The notes: generated by a model from the letters alone, not told the origin. DNA of 64,000 bases from Weeksellaceae bacterium (GCA_949788275.1 OX460916.1:1922001-1986000); one strand, 5' to 3'; shown: positions 36,097 to 45,711, counted from the first letter of the stretch. Numbers and translations: made by a program.

Positions 36097-37052
36097 GTAT
36101 TTAATTTAGCGGTGATTTTTTGAAGCAACTGTTGAACACTTTCTTTTAGTGTTTGGGGTTCTATAATACGCACATAATCGCCAAAACTAATAATCCAACG
36201 CGGAAAGCCTTCATCTAACCATTGGGTTTCGAACGTCATTTCTATGCCGTGATCCGTTTCTACTTCTTGAATTAACCCAAAATAATATTTTGAATTAACG
36301 AGATAAGGTTTCATAGATTGATCGACCAGGATGATCACCCGATGAGCTTCTGTTTTCTGTGTATTTCGGTAATGACTTATATGACCGTACTGTTCTAAAA
36401 ATGGGATATTGGTTTGTTGAATTTGCGCTATGCGATCTAACCTAAATTGACGAATAGCCTGACGAAGGTGGCAATAGGCCATGGTATACCAATGGTTGTA
36501 TTCGAAAAACAGTCCGATGGGGTCTATGCATCGTTCACTGAGTTGATCCAGGGCCGATTGGTAATCTATTTTAACTTGTTTTTTCTGAGAGATACTTTCT
36601 AATATAAGGGCTATTCGGTTTTCATCGTAGGCTTTTTTGGGTCCTGAGTAGTCATTGAAAACATCAATTTGTTGTTCTATTTGCTGAATAAGTTGTTTAT
36701 CGGAAGTGTTTAGTACAGACTTTACTTTGACAATGGCCGATTCATAGTGCCTCCCTAATTCTTTATCGGAAAAATTTTGCATGAATTTTTCGGCGGTAAT
36801 AAAGCTAAATACCTCTTCTCTGGTAAACATGACAGGTGGTAATTTATAGCCATCCATTAAGGAATAGCCTACACCTGCTTCGGAAACAATTGGGATTCCG
36901 GCATTTTCTAATGTGCGTATATCGCGGTAAATGGTGCGTAAACTGACTTCGAATCGAACAGCTAAATCGTGAGCTCGTACAATTCTCCGGGACTGTAAAT
37001 GCATTAAAATGGCGGTTACGCGATCAATTTTTTTGAGGTAGTTGTCTTGCAT
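36093..37052 (-). CDS. WYL-domain HTH regulator (YafY type)
   Basis: The protein has 319 residues. The N-terminal HTH_11 domain reads DRVTAILMHLQSRRIVRAHDLAVRFEVSLRTIYRDIRTLENAGIPI. The WYL sensor domain follows, with RCIDPIGLFFEYNHWYTMAYCHLRQAIRQFRLDRI. WYL regulators bind inverted repeats and respond to small ligands or nucleic acid. It is convergent with DinB, and a perfect palindrome at 35523-35538 near the DinB promoter is a candidate operator. Confidence 0.92.
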   Translation of the reverse strand: MQDNYLKKIDRVTAILMHLQSRRIVRAHDLAVRFEVSLRTIYRDIRTLENAGIPIVSEAGVGYSLMDGYKLPPVMFTREEVFSFITAEKFMQNFSDKELGRHYESAIVKVKSVLNTSDKQLIQQIEQQIDVFNDYSGPKKAYDENRIALILESISQKKQVKIDYQSALDQLSERCIDPIGLFFEYNHWYTMAYCHLRQAIRQFRLDRIAQIQQTNIPFLEQYGHISHYRNTQKTEAHRVIILVDQSMKPYLVNSKYYFGLIQEVETDHGIEMTFETQWLDEGFPRWIISFGDYVRIIEPQTLKESVQQLLQKITAKLNT

Positions 37053-37155
37053 AAAATTGTTCTTGATGGCAGATGGTAGCCCACCAAAGGTAAAAAAAAG
37101 AAGCTTTGATTAAAAAAATATTCATCTTTGTAGCCAAGGCTATATCATGACCTGA

Positions 37156-38868
37156 TTGAATACTATGGGCACAAACAAATTTTATCTCTTTTTCCTTTTA
37201 TTGCTATTCTGCTTCCCTTTACAAGCTGCTACGTTAACACCTACACTTGATAAAATAGTGAAACACTATCGGGTATGTGAATTAAAGTGTTTAGAAAATA
37301 ATGTGGAAGCGTTTATAAAAATCAATGGTATTGAAAACACCGAAGAGTTAACTATTTTATACCATATTCTTAAAGCAGAACAATATAGCCAAAAAATTGA
37401 TCAGCTAAATCAGCAGAGTGAACGAAATTATTCGACAGGTTTGACCAAGGCGAAACGCTTAAACAATACAGCCCTGATCTTATGGTCTGAATCGAATTTT
37501 GGGTTCTATTATTATAAATATAGTGAATTGGTTAAAGCCTTACCGCTTTTCTTAGCCTCGTCGAAAATTATTGAAACAAACCCCGACTTAGAGGGCATAG
37601 AGCCTATTGATATTCTGAAAAAAAATGCTTACTTTTTTGGTAATATTGAAGACTTTCATAAGGAAATCGCTTATTTAGAAATGGCCCTGTTACAGATTAA
37701 CCCCAAATCGGATCAATACGCTTCCCTTCTGTATAGTTTAGGCATGAGTTATCACCGACAGAAACAGTATGCAAAAGCAGAGGTCTACTTTATTAAAACC
37801 CGTGACCATGCTTTACAAAACAAACAACAACTAGAATATGCCAAAGCGATTGGTGAATTAGGGCAACTGGAAGCCCTGAAGAAAAATTATGCCAAAGCCG
37901 AGAAATTACTGCGCGAGAATATTCAAATTTCCAAAGAAATAAAGAATTATAGAAATTTAATGTTTGCGCAATTACAGTTAGGAAAATTGTATATAGAACT
38001 GAAACAAATGCACAAGGCGACAACCGTACTTAAAGAAGCGGAAGATTTCGCGAAAACAAAAGCCCATCTAAGTAGTTTTCAGTTTGAAATTAACGAATTG
38101 CTTTTAAAGATTGCTATACAGAACAAAGATGAAACGACTGAGCTTTCTTTACGCAGAACGTTAGATTCTTTAAACCAGCACATTGAAGCTACCGATGGTG
38201 AATCAGTGGTTAAACAACTGAATTGGCAAGCCCAAAAAGAACGTGTTAAATGGCAATTAGAGGCTGAGCAAGCTAAATTAGAAAAGGCTTCTTTGCTACA
38301 ATGGGCTTGGTTAACGGTCAGTATATTGTTTTTTGTGGTGTCACTATTAATTTTCGTCCTGTATAAGCGAAAATTAAAACACCAAAGTCTGCATTTCGAT
38401 AAAAGTATATTATCCTTTCAATTAGCCCAAATGCAATCGGAAAAGAAACTTGGCGATACCCAGAATACGCTAGCGTCTTACACCATTTATTTATCGGAAA
38501 AAAACAAGCAAATTATAGATCTGGAAAAAGAATTAACAAAAGTAAAAAAGACAACCCTTCATTCGTCGGTAGAAAAACAAAATACCTTAATCGATTTATT
38601 GGATTCTCATTTAATGACCAAAGAAAAATGGCTTCATTTTAAAGGTGTGTTCATTGAGGAAAAACCTGAATATTACGATTACTTAATGCTTAATTTCCCT
38701 GGGCTTACCGAAGCGAATTTGCGTATCATTCTTTTGCAAAAGCTGGGGTTAACCAATATAGAAACAGCCCACGTACTTGGTGTTACCGTGGATGCCGTAA
38801 AAAAATCGAAACAGCGATTAAGAAAGCGTTTTGAAGAGACCTATGATGAGTTGCTTACGGAAGGATGA
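37156..38868 (+). CDS. TPR protein with one membrane helix and C-terminal HTH
   Basis: The 570-residue protein has a signal-like N-terminus (FLLLLFCFPLQAA) and several tetratricopeptide repeats (AYLEMALLQINPKSDQYASLLYSLGMSYHRQKQYAKAEVYF, KAIGELGQLEALKKNYAKAEKLLREN). A membrane helix (LLQWAWLTVSILFFVVSLLIFVLY, about residue 383) and a coiled coil come next. The C-terminal helix-turn-helix NFPGLTEANLRIILLQKLGLTNIETAHVLGVTVDAVKKSKQRLRKRF is of the LuxR/GerE-like type. It could sense conditions outside the membrane through the TPR part and act on DNA from the membrane. Targets are unknown. Confidence 0.88.
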   Translation: MNTMGTNKFYLFFLLLLFCFPLQAATLTPTLDKIVKHYRVCELKCLENNVEAFIKINGIENTEELTILYHILKAEQYSQKIDQLNQQSERNYSTGLTKAKRLNNTALILWSESNFGFYYYKYSELVKALPLFLASSKIIETNPDLEGIEPIDILKKNAYFFGNIEDFHKEIAYLEMALLQINPKSDQYASLLYSLGMSYHRQKQYAKAEVYFIKTRDHALQNKQQLEYAKAIGELGQLEALKKNYAKAEKLLRENIQISKEIKNYRNLMFAQLQLGKLYIELKQMHKATTVLKEAEDFAKTKAHLSSFQFEINELLLKIAIQNKDETTELSLRRTLDSLNQHIEATDGESVVKQLNWQAQKERVKWQLEAEQAKLEKASLLQWAWLTVSILFFVVSLLIFVLYKRKLKHQSLHFDKSILSFQLAQMQSEKKLGDTQNTLASYTIYLSEKNKQIIDLEKELTKVKKTTLHSSVEKQNTLIDLLDSHLMTKEKWLHFKGVFIEEKPEYYDYLMLNFPGLTEANLRIILLQKLGLTNIETAHVLGVTVDAVKKSKQRLRKRFEETYDELLTEG

Positions 38869-38950
38869 GTAATCTGCCGAATGAGCTCAATAAACCAGAT
38901 CGAATTTTCATAAAAAGAACCCGACCCCCTTTTTCAATTCGTTAGCCCAT

Positions 38951-39226
38951 TTAATGGTAGTCATTACGAATTGGCACCACGACTTTTCCATGGTCTCTGA
39001 TGGTTAAAAAAACAGGATATTTTAAACTATAGCACCTTTGTCCGTTATCTATGAACTCGATGTGTTCTAAGCTAATTTCTCGCGCTTTAAATTCCTCCCA
39101 TAAACACGTAAGGAATTCTGGTTTTTTTTGAATCCAACCATGGTTATAGATCTCCCGATTAAAATCATTGACGAGTTCGAAGTCCGATTTTTCCTTGAAA
39201 TAAAAACGATCTGCTGATTTTTGCAT
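38951..39226 (-). CDS. Hypothetical protein, 91 aa
   Basis: I do not recognise the family. The protein is soluble and slightly acidic with a YSLKYPVFLTIRDHGKVVVPIRNDYH C-terminus and a WIQKKPEFLTCLWEEFK central helix. It stands alone between the TPR-HTH gene and the SulP gene. The coding call rests on an open frame and neighbour-like base use. Confidence 0.55.
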   Translation of the reverse strand: MQKSADRFYFKEKSDFELVNDFNREIYNHGWIQKKPEFLTCLWEEFKAREISLEHIEFIDNGQRCYSLKYPVFLTIRDHGKVVVPIRNDYH

Positions 39227-39533
39227 GTTTACTTGTTTTAATGATTAGTTATTCAAGTAAAATGAGCGCGTGTGAAGAAGTGTGACAACAATTTTCCTTT
39301 AAGGCGCATCATTTTAGCACAGTGGTGTTGTTACTCTGTTGCTGTCTATTAAAAGACTCTTGATGTTTTTCAAAATTAAACACTATTTAGAAATAAACAA
39401 ACTAATTTTTCTATAATTTTGCCTTCTTTCATCGTGAAATAATTCAATATAGGGTATTCCTAATTAAGTTCCATTTTATACACGTGCACATTTTCTTTCA
39501 AATAACGTTATTCACCCATCAAGTATTCTATTC
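39227..39533. other. Intergenic region upstream of SulP gene
   Basis: The 307-bp region holds no open frame. A possible -7 box, TAATTTTG at 39414-39421, lies 113 bp upstream of the SulP ATG, with no clear -33 TTG. I see no other structure. Confidence 0.4.
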
Positions 39534-41036
39534 ATGGCCCATCGTCTAATATTTAAACCATCTTTTCGTGGAATTCATTTTAGAAATGAATTGTTTGCTG
39601 GCTTTACGGTGGCAATGACCATGATTCCTGAATCGTTATCTTTTGCCATTTTAGCAGGCATATCCCCTATTATTGGTTTATATGCGGCCTTTATTATGGG
39701 CATAGTTACGGCCATTTTGGGCGGACGACCAGGCATGGTATCGGGAGGAGCTGGAGCAACCATTGTGGTTTTAATTGCGCTAATTTCTACGCATGGAATC
39801 GACTATTTACTGGCGACCGTTATTTTAGCGGGTGTATTGCAAATAAGTGTCGGTCTATTTAAACTCGGTAAATTTATCCGACTTATTCCACAACCGGTGA
39901 TGTATGGTTTCCTGAATGGTTTGGCCGTTATTATTTTTATGGCCCAAGTAGAGCAGTTTAAAGTAATGATCAATGGACAATTCACTTGGCTAACGGGATC
40001 CCCACTTTACCTTATGATAGGTCTTACATTACTTACTGCAAGTATTGTTTACCTATTTCCTAAGTTAACCCGTTTTATCCCTTCTTCGCTCGTCGCTATT
40101 ATTGTCGTTAGCCTAGGTGTCTATTTCTTCGATATTGATACCAAAAAGGTGATCGATATTGCAGCCGTTAGCGGTGGATTACCAACCTTTCGCATTCCAG
40201 CCATTCCTTTCAATCTTGAAACTTTAACCATTGTTTTTCCTTACGCTGTTATTATGGCCAGTGTTGGTTTAATAGAATCTTTATTGACCCTAAATATGGT
40301 CGATGAGCTTACACAAAGCAAGGGAAAACCCAACAAAGAGTCCATTGCTCAAGGAGTAGCCAATATGTTGAACGGATTTTTTGGTGGAATGGGCGGTTGT
40401 GCCATGGTGGCACAGACTTTAGTTAATTTAAACGCTGGTGCTAAAACCCGTCTTTCGGCCATTATTGGGGCCTTAAGCATCTTGGTTATTATTCTTTTTG
40501 GAGGGCCAATCATAGAACAAATTCCGATGGCTGCTCTCGTTGGGGTGATGATGATGGTGGCCCTTGGCACTTTTCAATGGGTCACTTTTCGGTTGATCAA
40601 TAAAATGCCTAAATCCGATATTATGGTCGGAATCACTGTTGCCCTGATTACTATTTTTATCCATAATTTGGCCTTGGCCGTATTGGTTGGTGTTTTAATT
40701 TCAGCTTTGGTCTTTGCTTGGGATCACGCCAAGCGCCTTCGTATTGACTCTTCTATCAACCAGGAAGGTCATAAAATCTATCAAATTCACGGACCATTAT
40801 TTTTTGGTAGTTGCCAAGCTTTTACCGATAATTTCAACTACGCCAACGATCCAGAAGTTATCTATATCGACTTTCGTTCCTCAAAAATAATTGATATGTC
40901 GGCCTTGGAAGCCCTCAAAAAAGTTATCGACCACTATGCCCAAATCAATAAACACGTTATTTTAATCCACTTAGACCCTCAGTCTTCTACCTTAATTCAC
41001 AACACGAAGGGTTATATCGACGTAGAGATCAACTAG
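39534..41036 (+). CDS. SulP-family inorganic anion transporter with STAS domain
   Basis: The 500-residue protein has ten or more membrane segments. The SulP signature region FKPSFRGIHFRNELFAGFTVAMTMIPESLSFAILAGISPIIGLYAAFIMG is near the N-terminus, then GGRPGMVSGGAGATIVVLIALIS. The C-terminal STAS domain (YQIHGPLFFGSCQAF ... VIYIDFRSSKIIDMSALEALKKVIDHY) is short. It may carry sulfate, bicarbonate or another anion, and no substrate is set by the sequence. It is a single gene. Confidence 0.93.
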   Translation: MAHRLIFKPSFRGIHFRNELFAGFTVAMTMIPESLSFAILAGISPIIGLYAAFIMGIVTAILGGRPGMVSGGAGATIVVLIALISTHGIDYLLATVILAGVLQISVGLFKLGKFIRLIPQPVMYGFLNGLAVIIFMAQVEQFKVMINGQFTWLTGSPLYLMIGLTLLTASIVYLFPKLTRFIPSSLVAIIVVSLGVYFFDIDTKKVIDIAAVSGGLPTFRIPAIPFNLETLTIVFPYAVIMASVGLIESLLTLNMVDELTQSKGKPNKESIAQGVANMLNGFFGGMGGCAMVAQTLVNLNAGAKTRLSAIIGALSILVIILFGGPIIEQIPMAALVGVMMMVALGTFQWVTFRLINKMPKSDIMVGITVALITIFIHNLALAVLVGVLISALVFAWDHAKRLRIDSSINQEGHKIYQIHGPLFFGSCQAFTDNFNYANDPEVIYIDFRSSKIIDMSALEALKKVIDHYAQINKHVILIHLDPQSSTLIHNTKGYIDVEIN

Positions 41037-41101
41037 CGAATCCCACCTTTTCAGATTGCAATGCACTGAACAACTTGGTATTAGCTATGATATTATTCAT
41101 T

Positions 41102-41131
41102 ATTTGTATTTAGTCTAAATAAAGTATCTTT
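41102..41131 (+). promoter_or_regulatory. Candidate promoter of the T9SS cargo gene
   Basis: A TTTG (41102-41105, -33-like) is followed by 18 bases and then TATCTTTA (41124-41131, a one-mismatch TAnnTTTG). The palindrome TATTTAGTCTAAATA (41106-41120) fills the spacer. The ATG is at 41148. Confidence 0.5.
41106..41120. promoter_or_regulatory. Palindromic operator candidate TATTTAGTCTAAATA
   Basis: This perfect 15-bp 7-1-7 inverted repeat lies between the -33 and -7 boxes of the T9SS cargo gene. It shares TTTAG...CTAAA with the boxes upstream of the two DUF4876 loci. Its geometry would suit a Fur-type repressor. Confidence 0.5.
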
Positions 41132-41147
41132 AGCTTAAATATAACCT

Positions 41148-42212
41148 ATGACGCACTATTTACATTTATTCGTTCTATTCGCAGCAGGTCATCTGCTCGC
41201 TCAAAACAATGCCAATTCCTGTGTTCCAAAACTCCCTGGACCCAGCATTGGCGATACAGGATGTGTCGCATTCAGCTACCGCCATAACACCCTTACACAC
41301 AACACTGTTAGAGCCGCGGATGGTCATATTTGGTTGCAACAAAATTTGGGAAGCCAACAAACCGGGACACAAATAGATGACAACAAAGCCTTCGGCGATT
41401 ATTTTCAATGGGGACGTTGGGACGATGGTCATCAACTAAGCAATTCAGAAGTGAGCGAAGACTATCCCCAACCGAATAATCCCGTTGGGCTGGGTACAGG
41501 ATCCCCTTATTTCTTTATCCATGGCGGTAGTCCTTGGGCATCGAATTATGTTGGTTGGTGGGCAAACCCTGATCAAAATGATTTATGGACCGCGAAAACT
41601 CTTCAAGAAGTGACCGCTAACAATGGGTTAAATCCGTGCACTGAACTCGGAGAACATTGGGAAATACCGACTGAAACGGACTGGAAAAATGTGATGGAAA
41701 AAGAAGGGATTGCTCCGAAACAGGAAGGAGATAACCGAGACGGCATTACCCGTGCACTAGAGAGTCATCTAAAAATTGTGGGCAATGGAGCTCGAAAAAA
41801 CGAGACTTGGGCATTCCCTGGTGAGCGTGCCTACATTTGGACACGAACAGCCAGTACATCACCTAACTTCTATCGGTATGCTTATATCAGCAAAGGCATG
41901 GCCAATTTTGGGGGCGATGCCAAAAATCACGGTTATGCAGTCCGCTGTATGTTAAAAGACGCCCTGTTAGAAAACCAAGAACTCCTTGAAATTCCGGTGT
42001 TAACAATCACACCCAATCCGGCTAATCAACACATTAGCATTCAAACAAATCACTCCATTGCCCATGTGAAGATTCATTCACTGTCTGGTCAACTCCTCAT
42101 TTCTAAAAACACCTCTAAAATAGACATAGCCACCCTAGCTGCTGGCGTTTATGTAGTCACCGTAGAACTAGACAATGGCGAATTAATCACTAAAAAATTA
42201 ATTAAAAAATAA
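41148..42212 (+). CDS. T9SS-secreted FISUMP-type protein
   Basis: The 354-residue protein has a signal peptide (ending HLLAQ) and a FISUMP-like domain with DGHIWLQQNLG, FQWGRWDDGHQLS, GEHWEIPTETDWKNVM and AVRCMLKDA. It ends with a type A sorting domain of the type IX secretion system (ITPNPANQHISIQTNH ... KIHSLSGQL ... LAAGVYVVTVELDNGELITKKLIKK). It is exported through T9SS and placed on the surface or released. The role is unknown. Its promoter carries a Fur-like palindrome. Confidence 0.9.
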   Translation: MTHYLHLFVLFAAGHLLAQNNANSCVPKLPGPSIGDTGCVAFSYRHNTLTHNTVRAADGHIWLQQNLGSQQTGTQIDDNKAFGDYFQWGRWDDGHQLSNSEVSEDYPQPNNPVGLGTGSPYFFIHGGSPWASNYVGWWANPDQNDLWTAKTLQEVTANNGLNPCTELGEHWEIPTETDWKNVMEKEGIAPKQEGDNRDGITRALESHLKIVGNGARKNETWAFPGERAYIWTRTASTSPNFYRYAYISKGMANFGGDAKNHGYAVRCMLKDALLENQELLEIPVLTITPNPANQHISIQTNHSIAHVKIHSLSGQLLISKNTSKIDIATLAAGVYVVTVELDNGELITKKLIKK

Positions 42213-42270
42213 TCCCTATATGCTCTCTTTTAGACCACCTAGACCAATGCTTTTTATCTTATGTCTGCCA

Positions 42271-42298
42271 GGAGAAACGTTCAGTTTCTCCTTTTTTT
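42271..42298 (+). terminator. Terminator of T9SS cargo gene
   Basis: Eight-base arms ggagaaac/gtttctcc (42271-42278, 42284-42291) with a gttca loop are followed by a seven-base T run. Confidence 0.9.
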
Positions 42299-42315
42299 AG
42301 CTCCAAAAATCAAAA

Positions 42316-42339
42316 AAAGGACGAAGATATTCGTCCTTT
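42316..42339 (-). terminator. Terminator of solo DUF4876 gene
   Basis: Ten-base arms aaaggacgaa/ttcgtccttt (42316-42325, 42330-42339) with a gata loop, followed on the minus strand by U-rich sequence, lie 24 bp after the DUF4876 stop. Confidence 0.85.
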
Positions 42340-42363
42340 CATACCTATTATCAACACCCTACA

Positions 42364-43593
42364 TCAATGCACAATGCCATTTTTCAAGCTTGGTTCAGCA
42401 TTTTTTATAAAATCGTTGGTAGAATTGTTGGTGTCTTTGTACAACGATTTTCCATTCCACATGGTCCCTAAAACTTTTCTACGAACCGATTTCCCCAACC
42501 GGCTAGCATCGTTCCAAAACGCACCAACGCCTGTCCATCCCGCATCAATAGAAGGGGATGTCAACAAGTGCAGAAACCGATCGGCCGTACTATTGTTAAC
42601 CCCATCCACAATCCACGCATTCGGAAGCTCATAGGCGGTTCGCGTCGTTATATTCCCCGCCGCATTGGTGTAGGAATAGGTGTAGGTATAGTTTTGCAGA
42701 AACGTTGCCGAATTTTCACCCTTCGGAAACCTCGCAATCACATACGACTCCACCCCACTGCTGTGCAGAAAAATCATATTAAAATTCGCTTTGGTGTAAA
42801 TCACTTCCACATTCGGCACATTGGGGTTATCCACATGGCCTAAAGCCGGATTAGCCACCGTTGGAAACTCAAAATCGGCCCCACTTAAATCAAAAGCCGT
42901 TGATGTTATGGCATTATGATTAATCGCATTATCGGCCACCACCATAAAATCGCCCGACGCAATCGGATACTCCGTCCCATTTCCAGGCAGCATCATTAAG
43001 CCTTTCACTGGAAAAGCAAGTTCGGGACGATAAGGCGACACCTGGTTATTCACAATCGTCAAAAATTCCGACTGCCCAATCAATAAACCATCGGCATACA
43101 AAATGGTATCCGTATTGTTGGTCAGCTTAAAATACCGACTCGAATTGTAATTCTTCCCCTCCGGTGTTTTTACACCCGCATAAAAAACCTCTTCAATAAT
43201 AAAATCCTGGTTAAACTGCTTAATCCGAACATCCATCAACACATCCTCGCTTCGGTTTCGGGCATTTAAGGTAGCTGTACCCGCAATACTCACCTCTTCA
43301 TTTTCCTTGGTAATCGCCTCCCCATTCATCGTCAAGGTATAGGCACCTGGCAGAAGGCTAAATAATTCAATCGCGCTATTCTCAATGGTTACCGTTTCCA
43401 TCGTACCGGTGTTAATTTCCACCACCTCAATCACCATTTTTTTGTAGGTTCTTATATCGGGAGATTGGGCAGAAAAAGCCACCACGGTTTGGTGAACATT
43501 TCTCTTTCCAAAATCATCGTCATTCGAACAGGAATGCATGCTAAAAAATGCAAAAAACATCATACATCCAACGAGTAAAATTCTTCTTTTCAT
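42364..43593 (-). CDS. Solo DUF4876 lipoprotein (paralogue of 49683-50909)
   Basis: The 409-residue lipoprotein (lipobox Cys 22 in MHSCSNDDDFG) is closely similar over the whole length to the gene at 49683-50909. Both have IKQFN(Q/E)DFIIEEVFY(A/T)GVKTP, YNSSRYFKLTNNTD, GDFMV(V/I)ADNAINHNA(I/V)TSTAFDLS, LTSPSIDAGWTGVG and end NAEPSLKNGIVH. The central part resembles a lamin-tail-like fold. This copy lacks the receptor, DUF6850 and peroxidase genes that go with the other. It is more G+C rich: 28 of 60 bases at 42841-42900 against 23 of 60 in the matching 50161-50220. Confidence 0.88.
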   Translation of the reverse strand: MKRRILLVGCMMFFAFFSMHSCSNDDDFGKRNVHQTVVAFSAQSPDIRTYKKMVIEVVEINTGTMETVTIENSAIELFSLLPGAYTLTMNGEAITKENEEVSIAGTATLNARNRSEDVLMDVRIKQFNQDFIIEEVFYAGVKTPEGKNYNSSRYFKLTNNTDTILYADGLLIGQSEFLTIVNNQVSPYRPELAFPVKGLMMLPGNGTEYPIASGDFMVVADNAINHNAITSTAFDLSGADFEFPTVANPALGHVDNPNVPNVEVIYTKANFNMIFLHSSGVESYVIARFPKGENSATFLQNYTYTYSYTNAAGNITTRTAYELPNAWIVDGVNNSTADRFLHLLTSPSIDAGWTGVGAFWNDASRLGKSVRRKVLGTMWNGKSLYKDTNNSTNDFIKNAEPSLKNGIVH

Positions 43594-43706
43594 AAAACGT
43601 ATTTTAAATAATGATTAGTTATAAAACAAGGGCTTACAACCAGCAAAATGCACTGATTATAAACACGTTAGAAAGATAAAACGTTCTGCCTAAAAACACG
43701 TATTAT

Positions 43707-43721
43707 TTAGAAAGAATCTAA
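43707..43721. promoter_or_regulatory. Fur-like box upstream of solo DUF4876 gene
   Basis: TTAGAAAGAATCTAA is an imperfect 7-1-7 inverted repeat 114 bp upstream of the start at 43593. Positions 6-7 of the left half do not pair. It is close to the perfect TTAGATTAAATCTAA at 53770-53784 upstream of the TonB receptor gene. Confidence 0.45.
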
Positions 43722-43828
43722 TTAAAAGTGGGTAAAAATCACATGATTCAATACCTTGAAAACCAATGAGATAAGCAATAAATCCAATCCCTAATCACAC
43801 ACTTTTAAAACACCAATAACTCCTATTT

Positions 43829-43925
43829 GGGCAGCCGCTTCGCGCCGGGCTATCCGCACTCGCTTTTTAGTTCCATTTCATTCCACAAAAAAGCTCAAAC
43901 AATTGCTCCTATCCCTGCTGCGGGC
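43829..43925 (-). repeat. Dispersed repeat copy 5
   Basis: On the minus strand it reads gcccgcagcagggataggag, caattgtttgagcttttttg, an inner stem and the tail gcggatagcccggcgcgaagcggctgccc. The tail mini-hairpin is GCGAAGC. It shares the caattgtttgagctttttt inner block with copy 7. It lies in the divergent 43594-44029 gap. Confidence 0.85.
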
Positions 43926-44029
43926 AAAAGAATACCTAGGAAACAGAGGATATTTTAGAAAACGAAAGAAAGAAGAAAATAAAAGTATAAGCCGATGATT
44001 GCTGTATATTTAGACATCAATAGCCCAAA

Positions 44030-44548
44030 ATGATAAAATTAAACCTACCGCCCTACCCTACTTTTCCGCGTATAAGCGATGAGCGAATGACCTTGAAGGA
44101 GGTTGAAAACGAGGAATTACCCGCCCTGATTTCCATTTCTTATTATGACGGTGTACAAGCCGATGGTTTGGAAACTGCCCAGGCCATGCAAACAAAAATT
44201 GACGCGGATTATAACGCCGGAAATTCTATTCATTGGTGCATTGTCGATAATCACAGCAAAGAAGTCGTAGGAACTTGTGGTTATTACCGCGGTTTCTCTA
44301 ACGGAAGTGGTGAACTGGGTTGTGTGCTTCTTCCAGCATTTTATGGAAAAGGCTATATGTCTGCTGCCTTGGCTTTGGCCATTCAAGTGGGCATAAAAAC
44401 GGTTGGTTTAAATCGAATCACCGCCATAACCTCCCAAGACAATAAGAAGGCGATTCAATTACTGTTACGACTTCAGTTTGTAAAAACAACAGATTTAGAC
44501 GATAACCAAGTGGAGTTTATTATCCCCCTTACAGGTACAAGGGAATAA
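44030..44548 (+). CDS. GNAT-family N-acetyltransferase (RimJ/RimL type)
   Basis: The 172-residue protein has the GNAT pattern: LKEVENEELPALISI, WCIVDNHSKEVVGTCGYYRGF, ELGCVLLPAFYGKGYMSAALALAIQVGIKTVGLNRITAITSQDNKKAIQLLLRLQF. The acetyl-CoA site is in the LLPAFYGKGYMSAAL loop (usual consensus Q/RxxGxG/A). The acceptor amine is unknown, and relatives acetylate ribosomal proteins or small amines. It starts a short block with the metallophosphoesterase gene on the same strand. Confidence 0.88.
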   Translation: MIKLNLPPYPTFPRISDERMTLKEVENEELPALISISYYDGVQADGLETAQAMQTKIDADYNAGNSIHWCIVDNHSKEVVGTCGYYRGFSNGSGELGCVLLPAFYGKGYMSAALALAIQVGIKTVGLNRITAITSQDNKKAIQLLLRLQFVKTTDLDDNQVEFIIPLTGTRE

Positions 44549-44613
44549 ATCATGTAGCCAATAAAGACCGATATAAAACTTCTTCCGTAGTATTGTATCT
44601 TGATAATTATTCT

Positions 44614-45345
44614 ATGCTACAGCTTGCCATTATTAGTGATGTTCACGGAAACTTACCCGCCTTAGATCGTGTCCTCGGCGATATTGAGAACCGTGGAATT
44701 CAGCAGGTATTTTGTTTGGGCGACTTGGTCGATTTTGCACCATGGCCCAACGAAGTCATTGATCGGATCCGAGAAAAAGGGATTCCTTGCCTTTTGGGGA
44801 ATCACGATGAACGGATTGCCTTTGATCATCCGGTTGTGCCCTTGGCAAAGCATTCGGAAGAAGAAACTGCCGCCCGTTTAGTCGCCATTGCCCACTCAAA
44901 AACAACGGTTACCGAAGTAAACAAAGCTTTTATGGCGCAATGCCCCTTTACCCTACAATTGAATTACAAAGTTGGACCAAAGCATTGGACCATTCAATTG
45001 GTGCATGGAAGTCTAGAGAATAACTACACCTATGTGTACGAAGACGAAGAGGAGGCTGTATTGAGAGATTTCCTAGAACGTTCAAATGCCGATGTTCTCC
45101 TAATGGGACATACCCATTTGTCTTACCTGAAAAAGGTGGATGAAAAATGGGTCATTAACACAGGGTCTGTTGGGCGGTCTCGCGAAGAGAATCGGTTAGC
45201 GTCATATGTTATTTTAACCTTGAGTGAAGAAGCTATAACGCCCGAAATTATTCAACTGGCCTATCCGATAGAAGAAGTAGCGTTGGCCATTGAAAAAAGT
45301 GGTATCCCCGCTTATTATGCAACCTATTTGAGAGGTGGAAATTGA
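44614..45345 (+). CDS. Metallophosphoesterase, YfcE/MJ0936-like
   Basis: An open frame begins with a TTG at 44593, but the ATG at 44614 begins directly with the first metal motif (MLQLAIISDVHGNLPALDRVL). The calcineurin-like set is complete: DVHGN, CLGDLVDFAP (GD-x-x), LLGNHDERI (GNHD), LVHG and LLMGHTHLSYLKKV (GHTH). It would hydrolyse phosphate esters with two metal ions. At 243 residues it is a usual length. The substrate is unknown. Confidence 0.92.
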   Translation: MLQLAIISDVHGNLPALDRVLGDIENRGIQQVFCLGDLVDFAPWPNEVIDRIREKGIPCLLGNHDERIAFDHPVVPLAKHSEEETAARLVAIAHSKTTVTEVNKAFMAQCPFTLQLNYKVGPKHWTIQLVHGSLENNYTYVYEDEEEAVLRDFLERSNADVLLMGHTHLSYLKKVDEKWVINTGSVGRSREENRLASYVILTLSEEAITPEIIQLAYPIEEVALAIEKSGIPAYYATYLRGGN

Positions 45346-45711
45346 ATCACCACTCCTTTGCTTTTGAGATTAAAAAACCATAGGTCTAAAATTTCTTTAC
45401 GAACGTCTATTCGCTAAAAAAGAAGGAAAAAGCAGCTTGGAAAATAAAGAAAATTTAGCTGGATTACGCTTACATTCAATTGCATTGATTAGAAAAAGTA
45501 ATTATTCTATGTGGAATTTTATTGCTGTTCATTTTTATACTCGTAGATGACTAGAAGCTTTAATCGCTCTTTTCACGATAGTGAAATAAATACTTCAAAG
45601 AATACAATAATTCGTCTAACCCCAATTGATGAATGTGATCAATAAAAGTGATTTTTTTTTGAATTTTACTATCTTATAAATACCTTAAAGATGTAAAAAA
45701 AACAAGAGATT
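45346..45711. other. 366-bp intergenic region
   Basis: It has no open frame, no clear hairpin and no TAnnTTTG box that I can support. It is A+T rich. The promoter of the lipoprotein gene at 45712 probably lies in the last 100 bases, which contain long runs of A and T. Confidence 0.5.
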
